Source: Pyrus communis
Taxonomy: Eukaryota; Streptophyta; Magnoliopsida; Rosales; Rosaceae
Reading direction: 5' to 3'
Assembly (NCBI RefSeq): GCF_963583255.1
Contig: NC_084815.1
Location: 16,601,807-16,665,806 of the forward strand
DNA: 64,000 nt
The notes below the pieces were generated by a model. The model had not been told where the DNA came from, did no database searches, and saw only the letters and a list, made by a program, of their open reading frames with translations. Made by a program: the position numbers and the translations under genes. Within the stretch, counting starts at the first letter, position 1, and every line of letters starts with the position of its first letter. Positions 33,670 to 45,614 of the stretch are shown here, piece by piece.

Positions 33670-34920
33670 TCTTTTGTTTCACATCACATATATGACACCA
33701 GAAACTTGCGGGCGTCGAATAGAGTTTAGCAAACAGTAAAAAAAAAATCCACGATACATATTGTCAAGTACAGATCAGTTTTTGTTCCCTTCCATTTAAC
33801 TAAAAATCTCTGTAAATTTAAATTTCTTACGGTTATAGGTCCATTAGGTTTGAAGATCTTATAGAAAAGTTTTTTCGTTTTCAGTTTTTATGTTCTCGCA
33901 TGGCATTTGTATGAACGTAATTCCGCATATAGTCTTTCTCTTTTTGCACACTCCTGTTTATTTCCCATTCTGCTTTCATTTATTCTCTCAAAAACCGGAA
34001 ATAAACAAGGGTGTGAAGGGGAAAAAGGGTCGTGCGGAAATCACGACATGAAGAATGTGGTTTCTAATTCAAGTTACAATTCAGCGTATCATAGATGCAA
34101 GATAAAATTAAAAGGACACAATCCATACCTTTATCAAGATGTTTGGCTATGGTTCACAGATGACATAAATTTAAACTCCAAGATAAAATCGCGCACTTGC
34201 ATATGAGATACAAACTCAATTCTGTGGTCTCCCAAATACGACTGTCCTATAAATCTGGTCGCCGAAGAGTTCACGATAGATGAACCCTATTTTCTACACT
34301 CTTCTGAAAACAACTCAACTGAGATCGTCTTCGTTGGAAGTGTTACAAATGCTTTTCGGATGTTTTTCTCAACAAGCAGCTATGACTCTAAATGAATAGC
34401 GTAATATTGAACATATATTCTGACCTAAATAGCTGACCACATTATATGATAGCTAGTGTGAAAATGATTGACAAAGCTGTTCCAAGAATATATGTTAATC
34501 TGCAACCTGCTTCCCCTGATTTCACATTCGGTCAAAATTTAAAAGTTTTGAAGCCGAGTACCCCAAACAAATCCTCAAATCTCCTTTATTCATTGCAATA
34601 CGACACTGTTTAAACCTTGTCAGCTCTCGTGCTGGTATGACAATCTTCATATTTGAAGATTCAAAATGTTTTCATAACCAGCTGACGTCCTTCAGATACT
34701 ATATTTTGCAGCTAATTTGTACAACATCAGTCATTCAGTCGGTTTGGCACCTATCAAACAAGGATGTGGCTAGAACCCAAGGTTTCTCCGTTCCATCTTA
34801 CTTTCTAAGGTTTCTCCGTATGAACTTACAATTTCAACTTTATAGTGGGCCACCAGAAGAAAACTCAAGAAGGTTTCAAAAGGATAATGACTTCTTAATT
34901 GATGTGAAAGGAGTTACCTT
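33670..34920. other. Intergenic stretch
   Basis: The left part is likely 3' UTR of the pseudokinase gene. No coding frame or repeat is recognised up to the SPA fragment. Confidence 0.4.
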
Positions 34921-36010
34921 TTCCTTAAACAATCTGCAACACTTTTATACACCCGTCCGAATTGGCAGCAACCACCATGTCTGATTTCCCTCTCCAGAAG
35001 ACGCTCGAAACCCATTGTGCACTATAGTCATCGGTCTCCTTTCCAGAAATAGGATCAATGGAGCCAAACTTGTGTGAAGTGATCGGCATAGGCAGAGATC
35101 TATGGTAAGCATAAACCTGGCAGATATCAGCACAAAAGGTTAAAGCAGTTGATTAGATTATGATTAGACTGTATATCTCGCACAAGCACTGTCTAGAAGT
35201 TACTAGCTCATCTTCAATATTTCCTTTTACCTTTTTTTTATTTTTGGTTTAATATTTCCCTATAACTCAACTAGAAGCCCATTCCTTCTTCATTTTATTA
35301 ATACAAGTACCATGTAGCATGGGAATTAAATATGCACCTCATTTGTTTCTGAACCACAAGCTATGTAACCATCTGAAACGGATAACCCGACAAAGTTCTG
35401 GGTGAGTAAGCATCCAAAGTGTGACCAACAGAGAAAAAGAAACATAAACTTGGTCAGACAGTTACAATGTAGTTAGAGCAAGTGTTATCTAGATCTCAAA
35501 ATCGCACAGAAATAGAAATAGGTTCTAGCATAAAGAGCCGATAAAAAAATTAGTGGGGTAGCCAACCTTCTCATTGGTGTGCCCACCAAGGCTTAGGCTG
35601 CAAGCATCGGTGGATGGATCACTCATACTGGTTTTGCTAAGATCCCATAGCTTTAATGTGTTGTCAGTGGATGCAGAAACAAGGGTCTCTGAGTCCAAAA
35701 ATTTCACATAGCTTACAGCTTTCTTATGCCCATCCAATACGCACCACGGAATTTTAGTATTACGAAGATCATAGCAGTAGGTGTAGTAGTCCGCACTCCC
35801 GAAGGCCAGCAAATGAGAGAAGTGCGAAGAGAACTGTACACAGCATACATTTGCAGCGTGCTTGATGGTATCTAAACTGTTTCTCTGAAAGGAACCATCC
35901 CCCCAAAAAAGGGATTTCAGAAGCATCACAGAAAATCTTAAGCAGTAATCAGTACCAAAATGAAGAAGTTCCAAAGTGAAACACAAATATGTCTGGCATC
36001 ATTTGGCCAC

Positions 36011-36251
36011 TATTAAGTTTAATATTTGGTTGTATTATTCCTTCTACTGCTGTAATGGCAGTTGGTTGTTTTATATACATCTTACACACACACTTGCAAT
36101 AAACAAATGTTGTAAAGGTGGCATGCTTGCTGCCCATGCTGCAACACATCAGAGCACATGAGCTGAAACCATGTGGTAGTCTGCTGACAAGGAATATTGT
36201 ACCCACGTGCAGTATTCCTTCTGTCCAGGTTGTACCCACGTTCTCTCAACA
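36011..36251 (-). repeat. 3' LTR of Copia element 2
   Basis: 241 bp, TG...TA ends on the element strand, two differences from its partner. A TATA-like TATATAAAA on the minus strand lies near 36069-36077. Confidence 0.95.
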
Positions 36252-39200
36252 CTCCCCCTCAAGTTTGGAATGAATGTTGATTATTCCTAACTTGCAAAGC
36301 AAAGTCGTAAACTGGTATAAGCTCAATGGCTTTGTGAAGATGTCGGCTGGTTGTTTCATGGTTGAGATGTGAGATGTCTCGATCATTCCACTTTGAACCC
36401 TTTCTCGCACAAGATGGCAGTCAATTTCTATGTGTTTGGTTCTTTCGTGAAAGACCGGATTCGAAGCGATGTGAAGTGCCACTTGATTATCACAATATAA
36501 CTTGACTGGACGTTTATGTTTGATACCCAAGTCTTGCCAAGTGACTTCACAACAAGTTGCTGCCATTGAACGATACTCCGCCTCTGCACTAGAACGTGAC
36601 ACAGTATTTTGTTTCTTGCTTTTCCAGGAGATCAAGGATTCTCCAAGAAATACATAGTATTCGGTGGTAGAACGTCGTGTGTCTCGACATCTGGCCCAAT
36701 CTGCATCACAAAAAGCATTTAATTGAATTGGACTTCTTGCAGAAAGAAAAATACCTTGCCCTGATGTGTGCTTAACGTATCGTAAGACTCGCTGGGCTGC
36801 CTCCAAGTGTGGAGTTCGAGGCTTCTCCATAAATTGACTAAGAATATGGACAGCATACACCAAATCAGGGCGCGTGATTGTCAGGTAGATTAGTCTCCCA
36901 ACAAGTCGTCGATAAGAGGAAGGATCAGTAACCCATTGTCCTTCGTCCTTTCTGAGTGATAAGTTTTGCTCCATAGGAGAGGTGGCTGGTTTTGCGCCAA
37001 GATGACCTGCATCCTCAAGTATTTCAAGGGCATATTTTTGCTGTGAAAGGGTGATCCCTTTGCTAGAGCGAGCAATTTCAATGCCCAAGAAATATCTTAA
37101 TTGGCCAAGGTTTTTCAACTTGAATTGCTTCATAAGAAAAGACTTGGTATCTTCAATTGCTTGTATGTTATTTCCTGCCAAGATAATATCATCAACATAG
37201 ACAAGGAGGGCAGTGAATTTACCATCATGATTTCGGACGAACAATGAATAATCTGCCTTGAATTGTTGATAACCGGCCTTTCTAAGAGCACAAGAGAGTT
37301 TGATAAACCATTGACGAGAGGCTTGCTTAAGCCCATACAAAGATTTATGAAGTTTACAAACTCGTGTCTCCCCCTTTCGTCCGAAACCAGGAGGCAAGGA
37401 CATGTAGACATCTTCTTCAAGATCACCATGGAGAAAAGCGTTATTAACATCAAGTTGGTGGAGGTGCCATTGCTGGACCGAGGCAACAGCAAGGAGTAGA
37501 CGAACTGTAGTCAATTTTGCAACCGGAGCAAAGGTTTCTCGATAGTCTAAGCCTTCAATTTGGCTATAACCTTTGGCAACCAAACGTGCTTTATATCTCT
37601 CAATGGATCCATCGGATCAAAATTTGATTTTGTAAACCCATTTACATCCAACCGGCTTCTTGCCAGGGGGCAATGGTTGCAGAGACCATGTCCTATTCGC
37701 AGCAAGGGCTGCCAGTTCTTCTTCCATAGCGAAACGCCAGTGAGGGTCGCGTATAGCCTGTGAGAATGAGCTGGGTTCTATGGCAGCTGAAATGGAAGTG
37801 GTGAAAGCACGATGTCGAGCAGATAAACGATCGTATGTGAGGACATCAAACAAAGGGTAAGGAGTACCTGGTACTTTGGTCAACGCCGAGTGAGATGAAG
37901 GGACGGACCGAGAAGGGAGGTTGATGTCGATGTGATATTGTTGAAAATAACCAGGTGCATGAGTGGGTCGTTTAAGACGAGGTGGTGAGGTGGAAAGAAA
38001 AGGAGATGAAACCGAAACAGGACTCACCGGCGAAGAAGAGGATGGATCGACGGAATCCTGCTCCAGTAGAATGGACGGATGAATGATGGGATCATCATAG
38101 GCAGTATCTTGAGTATGTGGAAACACAAGTGGTGAAACTGCAGCAGAAGATGAAAAAGGGAACACATGTTCATGGAAAATAACATCACGGGAGATAAAGA
38201 TTTTACCCGTGTGAAGGTCGTAAACTCGATATCCCTTTGTGCCATATGGATACCCAAGAAAAAGACACCGTGTGGCTCTTGCATCAAATTTTGTGGGACG
38301 ATGGTGGTGGGTGGAAGAAAAACATAAGCAACCAAACACTCACAAATGTGCATACGATGGCTGTTTGTGGTGAAGTATTTCATAGGGTGATTTGCCTTGA
38401 AGAAGAGGAGTGGGAGTCCGATTTATGAGATAAGTGGCAGTGAGGATTGCATCACCCCAAAATTTCTTAGGAAGATGAGATTGAAAAAGTAAGGCTCTAG
38501 CAACATTGAGTAAGTGGTGGTGTTTGCGCTCTGCTACCCCGTTTTGTTGGGGAGTAGAGACACAACTTGTTTGATGGAGAATCCCCTTATTTGAAAAAAA
38601 TTGGGTCATAGAAAATTCTGGACCGTTATCACTACGAAGAACCTTGACTCGTCTGGAAAATTGTGTTTCAACAAGGTGGATGAAAGTGATGAGATAAGAT
38701 CGTGCATCTGATTTGTGATTCATTAAATAAACCCATGTGCATCTTGAGAAATCATCCACAATAGTTAAGAAATATTGTGCCCCTGTGATAGTGGGAACAT
38801 GGTAACCTCCCCAAATGTCAACATGAATTAACTCAAAAGGAGCCTTTGTGGTGATAGAACTCAAAGGAAAAGGAGCACGTGTTTGTTTGGCTAATGGACA
38901 GATCAAACAATCATCAATGCTACAAAAATTCAAATTTTTAATGCAAGTAGAGAGATGCCGTAAGGTCTTGTTAGAAAGATGGCCAAGGCGTTGATGCCAA
39001 AGCTGAGAAGAAGAAGAGGCAACAATTGACGTTGAATTGCACCTGGTTTTCATCACATTATCAAGGTAGTAGAGTCCTTCTCGTTCAGTTCCCGTCCCAA
39101 TCATCTTCCCCGATCGTTGACCCTGAAGTAGACACATTTTATCAGTGAAGATGACAAAACAAGATGAGGTATTAGTGAGTTTGCTGACAGAAATTAAATT

Positions 39201-39449
39201 CAGTTTAAATGATGGAACACAAAGCACGTTGTGAAGGGTGAGATCATTCGAGAGATGAACTGTGCCAATATGTGTGACATCGGCAAGTGCATGATTGGGT
39301 AAGTGCACTTGTCGATTGTATACCGGAACACTTGTGGTCATTAAGCTTGGTGAGCAGACCATGTGGTCTGTGGCACCTGTATCGAAAATCCAGTCCTTTC
39401 CCTTATTAAGAGCAGAAGCACAAAAAACTCTACCTGACAAGTTATTCAT
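36246..39449 (-). pseudogene. Copia pol of element 2, interrupted by two stop codons
   Basis: Protease, integrase, RT (YVDDIIL) and RNase H motifs are all present in one frame, but TGA stops occur at 38340-38342 (end of integrase) and 37617-37619 (start of RT). At both sites element 1 has CGA. A 15-bp deletion removes five residues of RNase H (near 36537) relative to element 1. No intact polyprotein can be made. Confidence 0.93.
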
Positions 39450-39658
39450 AGTAAAGGTGGTACCGACATGATTAGATGTGGAGTTGGATTGACTCTTATC
39501 AAGGAGTGCAAGCAGATTGTGATATTGCTCGGAAGTGAGGCTGTAGGACGAAGGAGATGTTGCTGGAGGCGTTGGCTGGGTATCAACATGATTAGCCTTG
39601 TAATTGGAACCCCTGCGATCCTGATAATCTCCCCTATTACTGTTGTCTTTCCCTTTTT

Positions 39659-40201
39659 TCAGTTTGCGGCATTGATCAATGGTGTGACCTCTCCCAACCT
39701 GTACATGTGGAGCTGCAAAAGAATTAATGCAGTTTCAGCAAAGTCAGAAAAACGTTCCTTCAATGTACATGTGTTCAAATTTCCTTGAACACTTCCATGT
39801 ATCTCTTGTTCAATATGGAAGAGATGTACACTGTTTGTGTGAGAGAAACATTCCTTCAACTCATTCCAAATATCAGCTGCAACATTGTTGTAGATGACAC
39901 TTGCTCCGATATCTTTCGAGACAGAGTTGAGCAGCCATGATTTCACGAGGTTGTTGCAACGATTCCACTGTTGGAATTCACTTGTGGATGCAGACTCGGG
40001 CCTTTTAATGGATCCATTGATGAATCCTTCCTTGTTCTTGGCATTGAGGGCCATGGCCATGGCTCGGCTCCAAGTGGAGTAATTTTCGTCATTCAAAAGG
40101 TGTGTGACGATGATCGCTCCAGGCTGATCAGAGTGATGAAGATAAAGAGGATCGCTGGGATCTTCGTATTTGGTGTGTTTGCTGGAAGAGTCAGTTGCCA
40201 T
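39659..40201 (-). pseudogene. Copia gag of element 2, frame broken before the zinc knuckle
   Basis: Starts MATDSSSKHTKYEDPSDP and has the capsid-type segment LLNDENYSTWSRAMAMALNA, which identifies Copia gag. The frame stops at 39659. The knuckle remnant GHTIDQCRKLKKGK lies in another frame and joins the pol frame, so a frameshift or small deletion near 39690-39720 separates gag from pol. Part of the CCHC motif is missing. Confidence 0.85.
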
Positions 40202-40432
40202 GTCGGCAGGCAGTGTGCAGTGGCTGTGCTTGGCTGTGCTATGCGGTTGTGCTTAATGGCTGTGACAGGTAGAGCAGCGACAATGGGTGTGTAGCAACTT
40301 TGCGACGGCAAGGCAGCGAGTGTGCAGCTTGCAGTGCACTGGTTGCTGCAGTAACAGATGTCGCTGTTCACAGTATAGCAGCGGAAGAGTGAAGGCAGAG
40401 CAGAGCAAAGGATTGCCTGTGCTCTGATACCA

Positions 40433-40673
40433 TATTAACTTTAATATTTGGTTGTATTATTCCTTCTACTGCTGTAATGGCAGTTGGTTGTTTTATATAC
40501 ATCTTACACACACACTTGCAATAAACAAATGTTGTAAAGGTGGCGTGCTTGCTGCCCATGCTGCAACACATCAGAGCACATGAGCTGAAACCATGTGGTA
40601 GTCTGCTGACAAGGAATATTGTACCCACGTGCAGTATTCCTTCTGTCCAGGTTGTACCCACGTTCTCTCAACA
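40433..40673 (-). repeat. 5' LTR of Copia element 2
   Basis: Upstream LTR in element orientation, flanked by the primer binding site and by GCCAC. Confidence 0.95.
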
Positions 40674-40678
40674 GCCAC

Positions 40679-41415
40679 AATACCTTTACGGAGATAGTGC
40701 TAAATTTTGAGCACCAAAAGCCCCATCAGCACTTGTGATGAGGCACTGATGCAGATAATATGGAACATTTCATTGGGGTTAGTTATGTCAATTGAGGATA
40801 TCATATTGTACTTTAACTTTAGAATTTTTATATTGTGTCGGCCTTGCTTGATTGTAATTGAGATTTATTAACTATTAGGAGTTGTCTTCCCCTAACTACA
40901 GTCTCCGTATTAGCTGGGTTTGGACTGCCTATCAATAATACGCCTTATTGTTATTGGCAATCCCAACCCAGTTACAAATAAAGCTAATGAGGAAACCCTG
41001 ATAATAATGAAAATCAAATCCTAGCTAAAAAAATCCCAACAAAAATTAAGCAAGGCCTACATAACACAAATGTAAGACATAAAACATAATGTGAAATCCC
41101 AAATGACATAAATGTATAAAAATGTCCACGTTATCTGGCCATGGAGACCCTTAGTGCTCTTAAGGGTTTCTCAAATATGCTGAATTACTTTCGGTCAGCA
41201 AGATTTGTAGATCAGCAGCAAACATAACTCATTTAAATAAGAATCATAAGAAATCAAAGAAAGAGTTTCTTGAATAGTAAATTTGCATCTTAAAGTGAGC
41301 AAATCCTATGATTTATATACAATGGAAAAGGACAGAAACACACACAAAATAGTAAATTTGAGTCTTAATATGAGCAAATCCTGTGGTTCATGAGAGAGAA
41401 AGAGAGAGAGCATGC
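40679..41415 (-). other. Rest of the first intron of the SPA fragment
   Basis: AT-rich, no coding frame. A GA repeat at 41395-41410 borders the exon. 40800-41000 resembles decayed repeat DNA but no family is recognised. Confidence 0.4.
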
Positions 41416-41569
41416 CTCGTTGATGCTCCACAATTTCACACAACCATCATCACTTCTAGTGGCTAATTTTGTAGGATATACTTGAGAAAAGTCTACAGAC
41501 CTTGCCCTCATTGCATGCTCAGTGTATTGAGCAAACTCTTGACCAGTGCTGGCATCCCATAACTGCATA

Positions 41570-44180
41570 TCAATAAAGTATATATTACGTTATATGCAAT
41601 GCAAGTATTAATTAAAAATAAGGGCAAGCAATAGTCACTTATTAGACAATATATTGGAGAAAAATGAGCCACGAACAAATCCATGAGAAAAGACAAGGAT
41701 GGACAAAGCTTAAATAGTCATAGATCTCTATTAGACTACTTCTGTGACACATATATTAAAAGGATGAACATGCAGACGCTATCAGGTCAACATTCGGACA
41801 GCACTATTTTTTTTCAGGTGAGGATGGAAGGGGGTGGAGTCGTGGAGGGGTGGAGGGGATGGAAGGGTGCTCGGTGGGGAAGACAAAGTGGGCTTCTGTG
41901 TTTTTTTTTATTTTTCTTTAATTAATTATTTTAATATTTTAAATTTTTATATTAAGTGTTTAACCACGTGGCATAAATGTGGTAGTCACGTTAGCTCTTA
42001 ACGGACCAATGGATGGAAAATGTAACGGGGGTATTATATTGAAATAAAATAGTAAGTGAGGTATGAAAGTAAAATTTTTTAAAGATGTTGTATGAGGTTG
42101 CAATAGATTTCAAACCTAAGATGGTAAAGTGTAATTTACCCTTCATTATTTATTGTGATCAGATTAAATGGGGTTTAGGGTTTCGGCACCTCCATAACTA
42201 ATGAGAAGTTCCCCTTTACATTTATTTGCTACGGTAATTCATCCTTAGAGTTCACATTGAAGAAAAGTAACAAAGTTCTCCAAATTCACTACTATAAATT
42301 AGGTAGATTTCTTCATTGATAATTTATTCTTCTACGAAGGTAATCTATACTTAGTACTCTAAATTATGTGGATTTCTTCATTAATATCACACTAGTGCCG
42401 TTTTTTTAATTGCAAATCCTCAAAACTTTCCATTGATCTATTTTTGGTATTGACAAAGTAATTATCTTTTTGTACTCCTGTCTAACCTCCAAATGCGAGA
42501 TTCCAAAGCACTTAAATTTCTCTCCCGTTTTAGTGAGAGTCCTCTCTTACTGAGAGATTTTCTCACTGCTTGTGGGATGGTTTTCCAAATTCGACTTTTC
42601 GTTCTCCTGATTGTTGGAGCTAAATTCCCGCAACACCATGTGTGGAGGAAGATGCACAAATTCATTAATCTGTAAAAACAAACAACCCTAAGTAGCCAAG
42701 GACTAGGGGGCGCGGGGCCGCAGGGAGGGGGAATAGTGTTGGCCAAAAGCCATTTTACGGTCAAGTTAGTAAGCAAATATTTGTGACTCCAGCATTAGGT
42801 AAGAGAATAAGTGTGCAATAAATGCGTTCCTAGATATGAACCATAGAAGAATGTATTTGTACCAATCAAGATGGAGTCCTTTAGGATAGGGAATCCATAA
42901 TAATCGGAAGATTCACAGAGGATATCTAGGAATAGAAAATTGCATCCTCTTAGGAGTATGATTACTTATGACGCATGTCAATCTTTATATTGTGAAGATC
43001 CAGAATATAGGAAACCTGACTGATTCCTTACTAAATCACATTTATGTGTCTTGCAGAACAAGTATGGTCAATCTCAGCGAAATCATCGAAATTCCCCCAC
43101 AACTCTAGAATAGGATGATGGTGGCATTGCTACTCCGTCTATGCAGCTCCATTGGGAAAGTTTTCGAGTCCATGAGCAAACTTCTGACGTTTTTGTATTC
43201 AGATCTACCTTACTATGATCTTGGAAAATCATGATCCCTCAATTGCCCATAACTATGTATTTGAAATGATTGTTCCTCTTGAGGATGAATAGTTATCCAA
43301 AGACCATGTCGTTTGGAGTAAATTGGAATACATTATCGTTTTCAAATATTTATGACGTTCTGGATTCCTTTTAAGGTTTTGGACCTGCTTAGACACACAG
43401 TGCTAAAGAATGTATTTGACTTAGTATGCTGGTCGAGGATGGTACTAATCATACTCAAGGTCAAAGTTCAAATTCAACCCTCGGATGATTTCGATTGCCC
43501 TTTCAGTTATCCCAAAAACGGAGTAGATCCCACTATTATAACTCACAACCCTTAGGTTGTATAAACTTTTTGAAGGCCAGATGGTGCGTTGGACTTCTGG
43601 ATTATGGGTCATGCCCCCGAGTCCGGAGCTTGCCTATCGTGATCGCGTATAATATGGCTCGAGTCTCCCAAGCTACTAACTGAACCCTATGAAATGTGCT
43701 AAAAGAGACTCATCTGACACTATCACTTTGAGTTTTTAGACTTGCAACTATGCGAAGTTTCAAAGTTGTGTGTTATTTGAAATTTTGGGCAGAGTTCACG
43801 CGATGACGAGGATTTCTGACAAAAGATGACATGTAGGAGTTTTCTTCGTTCGATATAATTAATATACCATTTTTACTATACTTATTCTTATGCTCTGACA
43901 TCACGTGTAAAATGGTTTCAATCATGTTCACATACACACTCTTGTAATAGTCACTTTTAGGTTTTAATTTATTCACATATTTCCACATTACTGCACTTTT
44001 TGGCTTCGTCACCTCAGGTACCAACCAACACAGCTTAATTGGATGTGCAAGTGGACATTCCAGATTTGAGTGTGTCATATTGGCCTAGAACATGGACAAG
44101 CACACAACAAATGATATTTACAATGCAAATTGCAACTTTGCCATCGATTTACTACCATTTGTCAATAAATGTCAATGGTC
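41570..44180. other. Intergenic stretch upstream of the SPA fragment
   Basis: No further SPA exon or other gene is recognised on either strand. 43045-43240 is the second copy of the duplicated segment at 22667. 43773-44078 has a 101-codon minus frame with no recognised domain. Confidence 0.45.
43045..43240 (+). repeat. Diverged duplicated segment, copy B (pair with 22667-22860)
   Basis: Shares GTGTCTTG...AAGTATGGTCAAT...CAGCGAAATC...AGGATGATGGTGG in order with copy A. Reading frames differ and are broken. Confidence 0.6.
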
Positions 44181-44188
44181 AGTAAAAA

Positions 44189-44486
44189 GAGTAATGTTAT
44201 TCATACCATGTTTTTGTACCACATTTTGTTACCACCTTAAGTGGCATTTGATGTGGACAAACACATCATTTGAAATAATCAGATTTATAAATTTAGTTCA
44301 TTATTTAATAAACTAATAATTAAGAAAAACTAGTTAATTAAATGATGATTGTGGTATATGAGGAGTTTTTCTACTTCATTTCCTTGGGTTTTGCAAATTT
44401 TTCAAATGATATGGCTGTCCACATCAGATGCAACTTAAGGTGGTATAGAAATGTGGTATAAAAACATGGTATGAATAGTATTACTC
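44189..44486. mobile_element. Mutator-like MITE with 9-bp target duplication
   Basis: Long terminal inverted repeats: the left end starts GAGTAATGTTATTCATACCA and the right end is the inverse of a close variant (GAGTAATACTATTCATACCA). Pairing continues for about 85 bp with mismatches. CAGTAAAAA flanks both sides (44180-44188 and 44487-44495). A 9-bp duplication is typical of Mutator-superfamily elements. 298 bp, no coding capacity. Confidence 0.92.
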
Positions 44487-44518
44487 CAGTAAAAATGTGC
44501 ATATTACTCAAGGGCCAA

Positions 44519-44639
44519 GTAGCATGAGTTTTTCTCTTCCAAGTGGATTCTATTAGGTACAATTTTTGTTTTTTGTTTTTCCTTCTTTGTAGCATGAGTT
44601 TTTCTCTTCCAAGTGGATTCTATTAGGTATAATTTTTGT
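44519..44639 (+). repeat. Tandem duplication, 70-bp period
   Basis: GTAGCATGAGTTTTTCTCTT and the bases that follow (about 50 bp in all) occur at 44519 and 44589 with one difference. A T-rich spacer separates them. Confidence 0.9.
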
Positions 44640-45370
44640 ACCCAAACTTATATAGGGTTGTTAATTTTCACTTGGAACTTTAATTTTAGCAGATTACTCT
44701 CTGACATTTTATAAATAACTAATTTTCTCAACTCTAGATTTTGAAATTCTTTATCTTGGTCATGCAGGCAATACATGACAACTGTTTTAGGTCAAAAACG
44801 TAATTTTGTTTTGGTAAATTATGTGCAAGGGCAATACTTTGTAGCTGCTAGTATATGGAGTCAACAAGCGGGAAGAGAAGAAGAAAAAAGTAACATGATG
44901 TCCACATTAGGGTTAAATTATTGTACTGCCCTTTGAATATTTGTCATGTGATCAAAATAGATAGAAAATTAGATAAAAAACTCAACAATCTAACATCTGG
45001 AAAACTGGCTAATTATATAAATTAGGAGGATAATCGGTTAAAATTAAAGTTAAAAGTTTAGAAGATAAATTAGCAACTCCTTAATCCTTAAACATGCCTC
45101 TTGTTACAAAGATAATTTTATCCTGAAAAACTGATGTAGACCATGACATATAAATTCAGTCTCAAATTTGATACCTGAAAGAGTCGAACTAAAATTTTAC
45201 GAATTATGTGTTGAACTGAATATCGTATGATTGAGCTAGCTTAACCTCTTTGCCCACGAAGCGGAGGTAAAAGAATTAAAAACCAAACCGTGATGCTAAT
45301 AGCGAAACTTTATGCGCGCATCTCCTCCAATCCCCTTCGGCTCCTCCACGAGCCCCTCTACGAGCGCTCC
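44640..45370. other. Upstream region of the crooked-neck gene
   Basis: No other gene is seen. The promoter of the plus-strand gene should lie in the right part. Confidence 0.4.
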
Positions 45371-45614
45371 ATTCCCCCTATTTCCCAAACCCTAAATTCC
45401 CAATTCCTCTAGTTTCAAAACCCTAACGGCTATTCCCTCTCGTCTCTCCGGCGACCCCGCCCTCTGAAACTGCGAGATTTCTTCTCCGAAATCCAGGTAA
45501 AACTTCAGTCCGTGATAAAATTCTCTGATTCCAGTTTGTTCTAAAATATCAAGTTTCAGTAATTCCATGTTAAAACTTTGAAATTACTTTTTTCCAGGCG
45601 AGAAAAACCTAGCC
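45371..45614 (+). promoter_or_regulatory. 5' UTR with leader intron of the crooked-neck gene
   Basis: Donor at 45497 (AATCCAG|GTAAAA) and acceptor at 45597 (TTTTTCCAG|GCGAG) define a 101-bp leader intron 17 bp before the ATG. The upstream exon is C-rich with AAACCCTAA words, common in plant 5' UTRs of housekeeping genes. Confidence 0.7.

Larger units (their letters stand above)
36011..40673 (-). mobile_element. Copia LTR retrotransposon, element 2 (inside the SPA fragment intron)
   Basis: 241-bp LTRs at 36011-36251 and 40433-40673 differ at two positions (36017/40439, and GGCATGC versus GGCGTGC). The target duplication GCCAC is at 36006-36010 and 40674-40678. The primer binding site TGGTATCAGAGC is at 40421-40432 and the polypurine tract at 36252-36262. 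It has gag and pol but is disabled by stops and a frameshift. The coding part closely resembles element 1, while the LTRs differ strongly. Confidence 0.96.
34925..41562 (-). pseudogene. 5'-truncated SPA-type (SUPPRESSOR OF PHYA) gene fragment, C-terminal WD40 repeats
   Basis: Four exons keep one open frame of 238 codons plus stop: 41416-41562 (LWDASTGQEFAQY...DDGCVKLWSINE), 35567-35884 ([39 protein letters not shown]), 35338-35397 ([20 protein letters not shown]) and 34925-35116 ([20 protein letters not shown], ending VLQIV). This is the end of the WD40 propeller of SPA proteins, which bind COP1 in light-dependent ubiquitination. The N-terminal kinase-like domain, coiled coil and first blades are absent, and nothing resembling them lies upstream to 45600. 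Intron 1 is enlarged by Copia element 2 and begins GC instead of GT (41414-41415). The conserved ASGSDDG is ATRSDDG. Most likely a duplicated non-functional fragment. Confidence 0.85.

Noticed and set aside
41508..42776. Missing upstream exons of the SPA gene
   Set aside because: Frames in this stretch show no kinase-like, coiled-coil or WD40 residues.
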